Shown piece after piece: positions 17,851 through 25,137 of a stretch of 31,412 bases of DNA. How positions within the stretch are numbered: the first letter of the stretch is position 1; each line of letters starts with the position of its first letter. The translations under genes were made by a program, and so were the position numbers. The stretch is from Acidobacteriota bacterium (GTDB lineage: Bacteria > Acidobacteriota > Vicinamibacteria > Vicinamibacterales > UBA8438): the NCBI GenBank assembly GCA_003533545.1, contig DQEK01000250.1:1-31412 (forward strand), given 5' to 3'. Under the pieces are notes generated by a model that saw only the letters and a program-made list of their open reading frames with translations, made no database searches and had not been told where the DNA came from.

Positions 17851-18351
17851 ATGGCCGTTCGCCCATTGACCTTCGAGCACTCGGTACTGATCACCGCGGC
17901 ACCTGACGCGGTGCTGTCCGCATTCTTCGATCCCACCGCGCTAGCCGTGTGGTGGGACACTATCCAATCGGTCACCACGCCACGACCTCTCGGCGTCTAC
18001 GCCATTGAGTGGCGGAACACCCCTTTCAGCGACGCAATGCTTGGAACCCTAGGCGGCGTCTTCTACGGCACAGTCGTCGAGTACCGACGGCGGAAAGGTT
18101 TTTTTCTAGCCGATGCCTATTGGCTTCCGCCGGAATCGGGTCCCTTTGGCCCGATGGCTCTTGAGGTTAACTGCCGGGTCGAAGGCCCGGCGACGCGCCT
18201 GCGCGTGCGGCAGAGCGGCTCCGACGAGGGGGCTCGCTGGCAACGCTACTATGCCTTAATCTCGACAGGTTGGGATTCGTCGCTCGACTCCCTAAAGCGG
18301 TACCTAGAGAGTGCCGGGACCTCGCGTAAGACCCAACCACCAAGTGCCTAG
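17851..18351 (+). CDS. SRPBCC-fold (AHSA1/polyketide cyclase-like) protein
   Basis: The 166-residue cytoplasmic protein has the START/SRPBCC pattern: an N-terminal strand, ITAAPDAVLSAFFDPTALAVWW, a run of beta strands (FYGTVVEYRRRKGFFLADAYW, LEVNCRVEGPATRLRVRQSG), and a long C-terminal helix (TGWDSSLDSLKRYLE). Such proteins bind hydrophobic ligands; the ligand here cannot be read. It starts 108 bases after the NamZ-like gene, and the ATG has no obvious ribosome-binding site. The FAD oxidoreductase begins 32 bases downstream on the same strand, so the two may be cotranscribed. Confidence 0.75.
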   Translation: MAVRPLTFEHSVLITAAPDAVLSAFFDPTALAVWWDTIQSVTTPRPLGVYAIEWRNTPFSDAMLGTLGGVFYGTVVEYRRRKGFFLADAYWLPPESGPFGPMALEVNCRVEGPATRLRVRQSGSDEGARWQRYYALISTGWDSSLDSLKRYLESAGTSRKTQPPSA

Positions 18352-18383
18352 AGCGCTCACAGGGGGGGACCCTACCAGTCGCC

Positions 18384-19571
18384 ATGGAGTCAGGCCGAAC
18401 CATTCTCATCGTTGGCGGCGGCGTGGTTGGGTCGAGCATTGCCTACCACCTTCGTCTAGATGGACATACCGGTCGGGTGGTGGTCATCGAACGTGACCCG
18501 ACTTACACCCGGGCCTCCTCGTCTTTGGCGATGGGCGGCATCCGTCAGCAGTTCAGCTCGGCGGTCAACGTAAAGCTTGCGCAGTACTCCACACGGTTCT
18601 ACACCACATTCGATCGGAGGATGCGGGTTCCCAGTCACACGCCAAAAGTAAACTTCCGTCAACGGGGCTACTTGTTTCTCGTCGACGATGCTTCCGCGGA
18701 CCGCTTCGAGTCCCGCGTTGAGCGCCAACGTAGCATCGGCGCACGCGTCGAACGTCTCAACCTCGACCAGCTTCGCGTGCGGATGCCCGACATACGCCTA
18801 GACGATATCCGGTTCGGCGTATTCGGTCCTCACGATGGTTACCTCGAGCCTCGGGAGGTCTTGGCAGGATTCCGAGCTGCTGCCTCGGCAGCCGATGTCG
18901 ACTATGTAACCGCCGAAGTTGTGGACCTAGTCATGCGATCGGGCCAGGTCGAGGGAGTCGTCCTAAACAGCGGCGAGCGGCTAGTGGCCGACGCGGTCGT
19001 CAACGCAGCGGGACCGTTCGCTTCCAGACTCGCAGCGATGGCTGGTATTCACCTTCCCGTAGAGCCCGTGCGCCAGCACCTGTTCCGGTGCGCTCTACCG
19101 GAGCAGTGGCCATACAGGTTTCCAATGGTCATTGACCCCACCGGGGTCCACTGGCGGCACGACGACGCCCTAACCATCGCGACGCCGGACCAACTCATTG
19201 TCGCTCATACCAAGCTAGACGAACCGCCCGGCGAGTCCTTCACCTGTGACCTGTCCCGATGGATGTCAGACTTCCGGCCGCAACTCGCGCGACGGGTGCC
19301 CCGACTCGAACCACTTGAGTTGATCGAGGGTTGGGCTGGTCTCTATGCCATGACTCCAGACCATAACCCAGTGCTCGGTGAACACCCGTTAGCACGCCGG
19401 TTCTTTCTGGCTAACGGTTTCAGTGGACACGGGTTGATGCTTGCCCCGGCCATCGGAAAAGCCCTGTCCGAGTTGATTCGAATCGGTCGACCTGAAACGG
19501 TCGACGTCACCTGCTTCGCCCCCGATCGGTTTGACCGTGACGCACCGGTCCACGACGAAGCAATGATCTAA
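18384..19571 (+). CDS. FAD-dependent oxidoreductase, DAO / sarcosine oxidase-like
   Basis: The 395-residue flavoprotein begins with a dinucleotide-binding motif (VGGGVVGSSIAYHL, G11-x-G13-x-x-G16), then GIRQQFSSAVN. It has a late FAD-contact region EGWAGLYAMTPDHNPVLGEH and ends with NGFSGHGLMLAPAIGKALSELI. This pattern matches the D-amino acid/sarcosine/glycine oxidase family, close to FOXRED1-like members. The substrate is probably a secondary or primary amine but is not determined by sequence. No signal peptide or membrane helix is seen. Confidence 0.87.
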   Translation: MESGRTILIVGGGVVGSSIAYHLRLDGHTGRVVVIERDPTYTRASSSLAMGGIRQQFSSAVNVKLAQYSTRFYTTFDRRMRVPSHTPKVNFRQRGYLFLVDDASADRFESRVERQRSIGARVERLNLDQLRVRMPDIRLDDIRFGVFGPHDGYLEPREVLAGFRAAASAADVDYVTAEVVDLVMRSGQVEGVVLNSGERLVADAVVNAAGPFASRLAAMAGIHLPVEPVRQHLFRCALPEQWPYRFPMVIDPTGVHWRHDDALTIATPDQLIVAHTKLDEPPGESFTCDLSRWMSDFRPQLARRVPRLEPLELIEGWAGLYAMTPDHNPVLGEHPLARRFFLANGFSGHGLMLAPAIGKALSELIRIGRPETVDVTCFAPDRFDRDAPVHDEAMI

Positions 19572-19588
19572 GACGCGGGTCCCATTCG

Positions 19589-19594
19589 TATAAT
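19589..19594 (+). promoter_or_regulatory. -10 box TATAAT, leaderless arrangement before the O-methyltransferase gene
   Basis: A perfect TATAAT ends six bases before the GTG at 19601, with no Shine-Dalgarno sequence between. The geometry is identical to that at 16573. No TTGACA-like -35 is found at normal spacing. Confidence 0.55.
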
Positions 19595-19600
19595 CACCAA

Positions 19601-20251
19601 GTGAACATCGTCATCCCCGCAATCAATGCGTATCTGTCATCGTTGGTTGCGGAGTCACCACTGCTCAAGCAGGTCGGAATCGAAGGCGTTAAACTCGACC
19701 TGCCGATCATCGACTCGGCAGTCGGCCGATTGCTCGAAACGTTAGTGCTCGTGACCGGCGCGCAGCGGGTCCTTGAAATCGGCACGGCCAACGGATATTC
19801 AGCACTGTGGCTCGCCCAGTCGCTACCCCACGACGGCCGGCTCATCTCAATCGAGTTGGACCCCGCGCGCGCACAGATCGCGAGGGGGCATTTCGACGAA
19901 GCCGGCATTAGCAATCGTGCAAACGTGATGGTTGGTGACGCGGCCAGGCTAGTACACAAGGTCTCCGGACCGTTCGACGTGATCTTCAATGACGGCGACA
20001 AGCGACAGTATCTCCAGTTACTCGACCGCTTGGTAACTCTGCTCCGCCCAGGTGGGGTACTGGTCACCGACAACGTGCTGTGGGACGGCGAGGTGGTCCC
20101 CGGTCTCGTGACGTCACCGCAGCGACCAGCAGACGAGACCGAGGCGATTGCCCGCTACAACAAACAGCTCGCGGCCGACTCCCGTCTCGTGACCAGTTTT
20201 CTACCGATACGTGACGGGATCTCCATCTCGGTTCGGAAGTACTCCAGCTGA
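19601..20251 (+). CDS. SAM-dependent O-methyltransferase (catechol/caffeoyl-CoA OMT-like)
   Basis: The 216-residue class I methyltransferase has motif I VLEIGTANGYSALWLA (about residues 54-69), the acidic SAM ribose contact ISIELDPARAQIA, and FDVIFNDGDKRQYLQLLD, where the DxxxK-type metal and catalytic residues of this family lie. DNVLWDGEVVPG and the C-terminal LPIRDGISISV strand are also typical. It would methylate a small cytoplasmic hydroxylated compound; the substrate is not known. The GTG start is supported by the TATAAT six bases upstream and by the protein's family-typical N terminus. It shares one base with the next gene (TGATG). Confidence 0.88.
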   Translation: MNIVIPAINAYLSSLVAESPLLKQVGIEGVKLDLPIIDSAVGRLLETLVLVTGAQRVLEIGTANGYSALWLAQSLPHDGRLISIELDPARAQIARGHFDEAGISNRANVMVGDAARLVHKVSGPFDVIFNDGDKRQYLQLLDRLVTLLRPGGVLVTDNVLWDGEVVPGLVTSPQRPADETEAIARYNKQLAADSRLVTSFLPIRDGISISVRKYSS

Positions 20252-20454
20252 TGACCAGAGCTCCTGATGATTGGCTGCACGCCGCCAAGATGGACGCCGA
20301 CCGACGGGGTCTCCCGGCGCTGAAGCCACTGCTTACGGCGTTGGCTGACGCCACCCGTGTCCTTCGGGAGGCTAGCTGGACCCATGACGCGCTCGGCTCA
20401 CCCAGCACAAGTGACGATCCGGAATCTACCCAACCTCGGGACGAACCCCGATGA
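20251..20454 (+). CDS. 67-residue protein, candidate GatC/AtzG-like amidase partner
   Basis: This short gene is locked between its neighbours: its ATG shares one base with the methyltransferase stop and its own TGA overlaps the amidase ATG by four bases (ATGA). Such packing strongly supports real, coupled translation. The protein has a helical, Leu/Ala-rich middle (DADRRGLPALKPLLTALADA, then TRVLREASW) and a polar, Asp/Ser/Pro-rich tail. Its size, position directly before a GatA-type amidase and helical N-terminal half resemble the small partners GatC and AtzG. I do not see a clear sequence match, so the partner role is an inference. Confidence 0.72.
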   Translation: MTRAPDDWLHAAKMDADRRGLPALKPLLTALADATRVLREASWTHDALGSPSTSDDPESTQPRDEPR

Positions 20455-21803
20455 CAACTGTGTGGTGCGAACAACCGATCCATCGAGTGGCAACAGCAAT
20501 AGAGACCGGCGTGGTCTCGGTCAGTGAGGTTGTCGATTCAGTGCTTGACCGGATCGCGACCCGAGACCCGGTGTTGAACGCTTACACAACAGTGTTCGAC
20601 GAGAGCGCTCGGCGTGAAGCGGACCAGGCCGACCGACTGATCGCAACCGGGCAATACCGAGGCCCATTGCACGGCGTACCCTTGTCCATTAAGGACTTAG
20701 TCGACGTGGCCGGCGCGCCGACGACGTGCGCCTCGAGGGCGAGTGACTCCTCCATGGCGCGTGCCGACGCGCGGGCGGTCGCGCACCTCAGACATGCCGG
20801 CGCGATCGTCATCGGCAAATGCAACCTCCACGAGTTTGCCTTTGGTACCACCGGTGAAGATTCCTATTTCGGACCGACTCTCCACCCACTGGACCAGACG
20901 AGATCACCAGGCGGCTCCAGTAGCGGGTCGGCTGTTTCCGTCTCCACCGGAATGGCATTTGGATCGGTCGGAACCGACACCGGTGGATCTATCAGGATTC
21001 CGTCAGCCGCCTGTGGACTGGTCGGACTCAAACCGACTTTTGGTGAGATCTCTTGCGACGGCGTTGTTCCGCTTGCCCCAAGTCTCGATCACGTGGGTCC
21101 GCTCACCCGCTGCGTCGCGGATGCACGCCTCCTTTTCGAAACGATGCGTGACGGTTCATCGGCGGGAAAACACGCCACAGTTCCAGTGAAACAGGCTCTC
21201 GGTTGCCCCAGACCTTTCTTCCTCGAGCGCCTCGACGACGAGATACGAGCCTCATTCGAACAGGCTCTGAGCCGCCTGCAAAGTGCCGGCTGGACCATAG
21301 GCGACACCGCGGTGCATCACGCGCACTACTCCCCGGTGGTGTGTTTGCATTTGGTGCTCTCAGAGGCCGCCGCCACACACGCGCGCGGGCTCACCGAACG
21401 ACCGAACCGGTATACCGATGGTGTGCGCCTACGGTTGGAACTCGGCCGATACGTCATGGGAGAAGATTACGCTCGCGCCCAACATGGTCGGAATCTGCTG
21501 AGTCACGCTATCGACGCCACACTGGCTGACTACGATGCCTTAGTCCTCCCGACCCTGCCGATCCCCGCACCCCGGCTCGCAACCACCACGGTTGACATTG
21601 GTGGCGTAGAGGAACCGCTGCGGAACGTGATGCTTCGACTGACCCAGTTGTTCAACGCTACCGGGCACCCAGCGGTCTCGCTCCCGTGCGGGCTCACGAC
21701 GAGCGGACTCCCTTGCGGGCTGCAGCTGATTGGCGCCCGGAACCGGACTAACCACCTGCTGGACGTAGCCGAATTGTGCGAAGCAGTACTGAGTGAGGGG
21801 TAA
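20451..21803 (+). CDS. Amidase-signature enzyme (GatA/AtzE-like)
   Basis: The 450-residue enzyme carries the Ser-cisSer-Lys triad: K81 in PLSIKDLVDVAG, the cis-Ser at S156 in GGSSSGSA, and nucleophile S180 in DTGGSIRIPSA. The spacing equals that of GatA (75 and 24 residues). It hydrolyses an amide, possibly a small acid amide or carbamoyl compound. No gatB is nearby, so a tRNA amidotransferase role is unlikely from this locus alone. Its ATG overlaps the stop of the 67-residue gene by four bases, so expression is coupled to the preceding small protein and the methyltransferase. Confidence 0.9.
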   Translation: MTTVWCEQPIHRVATAIETGVVSVSEVVDSVLDRIATRDPVLNAYTTVFDESARREADQADRLIATGQYRGPLHGVPLSIKDLVDVAGAPTTCASRASDSSMARADARAVAHLRHAGAIVIGKCNLHEFAFGTTGEDSYFGPTLHPLDQTRSPGGSSSGSAVSVSTGMAFGSVGTDTGGSIRIPSAACGLVGLKPTFGEISCDGVVPLAPSLDHVGPLTRCVADARLLFETMRDGSSAGKHATVPVKQALGCPRPFFLERLDDEIRASFEQALSRLQSAGWTIGDTAVHHAHYSPVVCLHLVLSEAAATHARGLTERPNRYTDGVRLRLELGRYVMGEDYARAQHGRNLLSHAIDATLADYDALVLPTLPIPAPRLATTTVDIGGVEEPLRNVMLRLTQLFNATGHPAVSLPCGLTTSGLPCGLQLIGARNRTNHLLDVAELCEAVLSEG

Positions 21804-21824
21804 CGGACTAACCTACCCCTTCGG

Positions 21825-22280
21825 TCAATCGGTAGATGTGTTCGCCTTCCCGTGCAACGCTGTGTAACCAACGTCGTCCGAGCCTACAGTCTCGACGGGT
21901 AAGTCCGCCGATGCCCACCCTTCGTCGATCACCTGGCCGGTAGCGGGATCCCTGTGGCCCCCAAACCCACCCCTAACGTTCGCGACTGTTTCATATCCAG
22001 CTTCGACTAGCAGTTGGGCGGCCCGCGAGGAGCGGCCACCGACCTGGCAGCCGATCAACAGCTTCGCGTCGGTCGGGTAGTTAACCTTCATCACTGCCAG
22101 AAAGTCAGGATTCGGCTGCATCTGCCTAATCTCTTCGTTCCTGTGTAACAGAGGCACATTATGTGCGCCTTCGGGGTGCCCACTTTCATATTCTGGCACC
22201 GACCGAACATCGACGTAGGTATAGCCGTCCTCGACCTGTACCTTCCGCGCCTCTCGAACGCTCAAATGCTTCACGCTCAT
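21825..22280 (-). CDS. Rhodanese-like sulfurtransferase domain protein
   Basis: The 151-residue protein is a single rhodanese domain: YVDVRSVPEYESGHPEGAHNVP near the N terminus and active-site loop CQVGGRS with C78, followed by AAQLLVEAGYETVANVRGG. It would carry persulfide sulfur in the cytoplasm. The active loop is longer than in GlpE-type enzymes. The ATG has GGAG five bases upstream, and a possible -10 (TAGTAT) lies further upstream in the gap shared with the divergent hydrolase. It converges on the amidase gene with only 21 bases between stops. Confidence 0.88.
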   Translation of the reverse strand: MSVKHLSVREARKVQVEDGYTYVDVRSVPEYESGHPEGAHNVPLLHRNEEIRQMQPNPDFLAVMKVNYPTDAKLLIGCQVGGRSSRAAQLLVEAGYETVANVRGGFGGHRDPATGQVIDEGWASADLPVETVGSDDVGYTALHGKANTSTD

Positions 22281-22371
22281 CGCAACTCCACCGTGGTCAT
22301 ACTACACTGGAAAGTTGTCACGTCGAATGTGCCAAAAGGTCTAGTGACCTCTCGATTGAACCGATGTAGCT

Positions 22372-23379
22372 ATGCTTGCCAAATTCTTCCACGCTTGGGA
22401 ACATCGGCTACTCGCCGTCGACACCAATCGGGTCGTCCGACCGTTTGAGTGGGGCCTAGACTGGCTTGATGGACCGGACGACCACACCACCAGCCCCGCT
22501 CAGCAGGTCGAACACTGGGCGACCAGAGCCCTCTCTGACCCTCGATGGTTCGACCCACCCCCTTGCCAGGATTATTTCCTCAGGGATGATCAGCTCACGT
22601 TTCCCAGCGCATTTGAAACACCGCACCCTGAGAACAACACCGTGTACGCACGCTACTTTCCAGCTGAGCAACAGGAGACCAGACGGCGTGCCACGCTCGT
22701 GCTACCACAGTGGAACGCCGATTCTGGCGGACATGTCGGCCTGTGCCAACTGCTTTCACGCGTCGGCATCACCGCGCTGCGGCTCAGTCTGCCGTACCAC
22801 GACGAGCGAATGCCACCGGAGCTCGTGCGAGCTGACTACATCGTGAGTCCCAACATCGGCCGCACGCTCCAGGTAAATCGGCAGGCCGTCCTCGATGCCA
22901 GACGAGCAATCACCTGGTTGGCCGCGCAGGGGTACGAGCGTATCGGCATCCTCGGCACCAGTCTCGGCTCATGCCTGGCGATGCTCACCGCCACCCACGA
23001 ACCACTGGTCCGGGCCGCGGCCCTAAACCACATCTCTCCTTTTTTTGCCGACGTTGTCTGGGAAGGCCTGTCCACCGCACACGTGAGAGCCGGACTCGAG
23101 GACTCGATCGACCTAGACCTGCTACGCCGCCTGTGGCTGCCAATCAGCCCGCATCCGTACATCGACAAGATGGCAGATGTTACATCGTTGCTCGTGTACG
23201 CTCGTTACGACCTCTCGTTCCCGGTCCACCTATCGAAACAGCTAATCCTAGACTTCAAACGCTACGAAATCCCCCACCAGGTCACGGTCCTCCCCTGTGG
23301 CCATTACACCACCGGCAAGGTCCCCTTCAAGTGGCTGGACGGGTACACCCTGGTTCAGTTCCTTCGCAGGACTCTGTGA
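22372..23379 (+). CDS. Alpha/beta hydrolase, ABHD18 (DUF2048)-like
   Basis: The 335-residue protein has a nucleophile elbow GTSLGS with S197, an oxyanion-side strand ATLVLPQWNADSGGH, and a late His in LPCGHYTTGK that would complete the triad. The acid is probably the Asp in YARYDLSFP. The LPxW segment and overall layout resemble the ABHD18/DUF2048 group, whose bacterial function is not known to me. No signal peptide is visible. The ATG is 91 bases from the divergent rhodanese start. No clear ribosome-binding site is present. Confidence 0.78.
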   Translation: MLAKFFHAWEHRLLAVDTNRVVRPFEWGLDWLDGPDDHTTSPAQQVEHWATRALSDPRWFDPPPCQDYFLRDDQLTFPSAFETPHPENNTVYARYFPAEQQETRRRATLVLPQWNADSGGHVGLCQLLSRVGITALRLSLPYHDERMPPELVRADYIVSPNIGRTLQVNRQAVLDARRAITWLAAQGYERIGILGTSLGSCLAMLTATHEPLVRAAALNHISPFFADVVWEGLSTAHVRAGLEDSIDLDLLRRLWLPISPHPYIDKMADVTSLLVYARYDLSFPVHLSKQLILDFKRYEIPHQVTVLPCGHYTTGKVPFKWLDGYTLVQFLRRTL

Positions 23380-23406
23380 ACGACCAACAGCGCTCTACGC
23401 CGGGCT

Positions 23407-23607
23407 CTATAGGTATCTTGCGATCTGAAGAATCGCCTGGAAGATCACGTCAGCCAGCTGGCGGAGAAGTGCTCCGTTCTCCTCACTAACCGCATCAACT
23501 ACCGTGACTGGATCGGTAAACAGAAGCCAAATCGTTGCCGCTGCCAAAGTGCCCGCCAGTAGGCCGACTACGGCGGCGAGGCTTATGCCGATGCGGGTCA
23601 GACTCAA
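23407..23607 (-). CDS. Small single-span membrane protein (hypothetical)
   Basis: The 66-residue product starts at a TTG and has one long hydrophobic helix (about residues 7-30, ISLAAVVGLLAGTLAAATIW) followed by an amphipathic C terminus. GAGG lies about ten bases upstream of the TTG. It follows the M16 pair on the same strand after a 138-base gap. I recognise no family. The rare start and shortness make it uncertain, but the well-formed membrane helix argues for a real gene. Confidence 0.42.
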   Translation of the reverse strand: MSLTRIGISLAAVVGLLAGTLAAATIWLLFTDPVTVVDAVSEENGALLRQLADVIFQAILQIARYL

Positions 23608-23710
23608 GAGTGGTTACCCTCACGGTCGTCGAGACTCCGTGCGCACACCCGAGAGCGACATCGGGTTAAATGCCAACTCCAGGTCCGACAGATCGCATAC
23701 GCTACCCTCG

Positions 23711-23743
23711 TGGAACTGGGCGGGATGAACCCACGATCTTGGC
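23711..23743 (-). other. tRNA 3'-half-like fragment
   Basis: Read on the minus strand this stretch resembles a tRNA variable loop, T arm and acceptor 3' strand: GTGGG-TTCATCC followed by CCCGCCCAGTTCCAC-like bases. The T loop would be complete (TTCGAAT closed by GTGGG/CCCGC with one wobble pair) if two bases were restored after TTC. No matching 5' half with GGAACTG is present beside it; the M16 gene ends three bases away. It may be a remnant or attachment-site scar, or coincidence. Confidence 0.22.
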
Positions 23744-23745
23744 AG

Positions 23746-25137
23746 CTATTCGCCATCGGTCAAAGCGTCAACCAGAATTACTTCACCAAGCCCCAAAGCG
23801 TCGAGACCAGGACCAACAACTTCTGCAGGCCCCACGACAACGATCGTCGCACGGTCGGCATGCAGGTGGGCCTTTGCTGCGGCTGTGACCCCACCAATGT
23901 CTACCGCCTCCACCTCTGGAACGAACCGATCGTAGGAGTCCTCGGGTAACTCGTGGAGCACCAGCTGGCCGATCCCTCGAACCACCTGGCCAGCGGTCTC
24001 AAAGCCGCGCGCGAAACCGCGGGTCAGGGCCGCCTGAGCAAGATCTAACTCTGCCGGAACCACCGGACGGTCGCCGCCGATGCTCACCATTTGCCCCAAC
24101 ACCTCTCGTATGGATTCGACCGTCGCATCGGCCTGAACGCTCCCCTGAAACGTGAACGGGCCCGGCGCGCGGCGACAATCAAACACCGTATGCACGCCGT
24201 AGGTGTATCCCTTCTCCTCACGCAAGACCTGGTTAAGCCGACTAACGAACTGGCCCCCAAGAACCGTATTTAGGACCCGTAGAGCGTGGTAGTCAGGGGT
24301 TTGCCTGGCCGCCGCCACATGCCCCACCCGCAGCTCCGATTGGACAGCACCTGGCCGATCGACGAGCACGACATTCGTCGCCAAAGCCCTCACGTCGTTA
24401 AAACACATCGGCTCGGCAACGGCCCCCTTCGTCGGCTGACGGACGGTGAGCTTTCCGAAGCTCCCCTCCGCCGACGCGACGAACTGGTCGTGGGTCAGCG
24501 CTCCGCTCGCGATCAACGTAGCAATACCGAGCTGATAAGCGTCCTGGTGAAACCCGAAGACATCCGCCCGCGTGAAACCGGCGAGTGACTCATCGGTCCC
24601 GACCCCCAAATGGCCGTAAGGATGTTCAGGATAGACCGTTTCGATGAAGACTCGGTCCGCCACGGCGCTAGGCGCGCTGCGCATTTGACGGAGCCGGCTC
24701 CGACGCAAAGCCCGCACCCGATCGACGTCGGCGTCATCAAATCTCGGCCTAGCCACGATATCGGCCAACAGCGCGAGCCCCTCCGAGGCGTAGCGGCTGA
24801 GAGTAGTAAGCGAAATAACGGTGGCATCGGCGCTGACCTCGGTGCCGAGCCGAGCACCGATCGCGTCGAGGGCCGCGTGCACCTCGAGCCCGGTGCGATC
24901 GGCATTGCCCTCGTCCAATAGATCGGCAGTCAGTGCTGCCAGCCCAGGGGAACCAGGTGGGTCTGACGCCGACCCTACCGGCATCATCAACCGGAAGGTT
25001 ACGACCGGCGGTCCGGGATGCTCAGCAATCTTCAGGGCAAGCCCGTTCGACAGGCGCCCATCCCGCACTACGGGAAAGCGAGGCACAGGGACGGCTCCTG
25101 ACTGTGGCAAACGTGAGCGGTCTACGCGCCCCATCAC
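23746..25137 (-). CDS. M16-family peptidase homologue without zinc motif (partner subunit)
   Basis: The 463-residue protein has the M16 fold pattern (LPPxVTFRLMMPVGSASDPPGSPGLA region, LADIVARPRFDDADVDRVR, LGGQFVSRLNQVLREEKGYTYGV), but the HxxEH zinc motif is replaced by LAALTADLLDEG. It is therefore the non-catalytic partner of a heterodimeric M16B pair, contributing the conserved Arg/Tyr substrate contacts (REEKGYTYG). Start could be GTG 25137 or ATG 25134; both overlap the stop of the active-subunit gene, so translation is coupled. No signal peptide is seen, so it acts in the cytoplasm. Confidence 0.88.
   Translation of the reverse strand: MMGRVDRSRLPQSGAVPVPRFPVVRDGRLSNGLALKIAEHPGPPVVTFRLMMPVGSASDPPGSPGLAALTADLLDEGNADRTGLEVHAALDAIGARLGTEVSADATVISLTTLSRYASEGLALLADIVARPRFDDADVDRVRALRRSRLRQMRSAPSAVADRVFIETVYPEHPYGHLGVGTDESLAGFTRADVFGFHQDAYQLGIATLIASGALTHDQFVASAEGSFGKLTVRQPTKGAVAEPMCFNDVRALATNVVLVDRPGAVQSELRVGHVAAARQTPDYHALRVLNTVLGGQFVSRLNQVLREEKGYTYGVHTVFDCRRAPGPFTFQGSVQADATVESIREVLGQMVSIGGDRPVVPAELDLAQAALTRGFARGFETAGQVVRGIGQLVLHELPEDSYDRFVPEVEAVDIGGVTAAAKAHLHADRATIVVVGPAEVVGPGLDALGLGEVILVDALTDGE

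Noticed and set aside
20064..20483. 139-residue minus-strand frame across the methyltransferase, 67-residue and amidase genes
   Set aside because: It is antisense to three overlapping genes whose start/stop coupling is convincing.
20451..21803. GatA of the tRNA amidotransferase
   Set aside because: No gatB or clear gatC is adjacent, and the partner gene does not match GatC by eye; a general amidase-signature call is safer.
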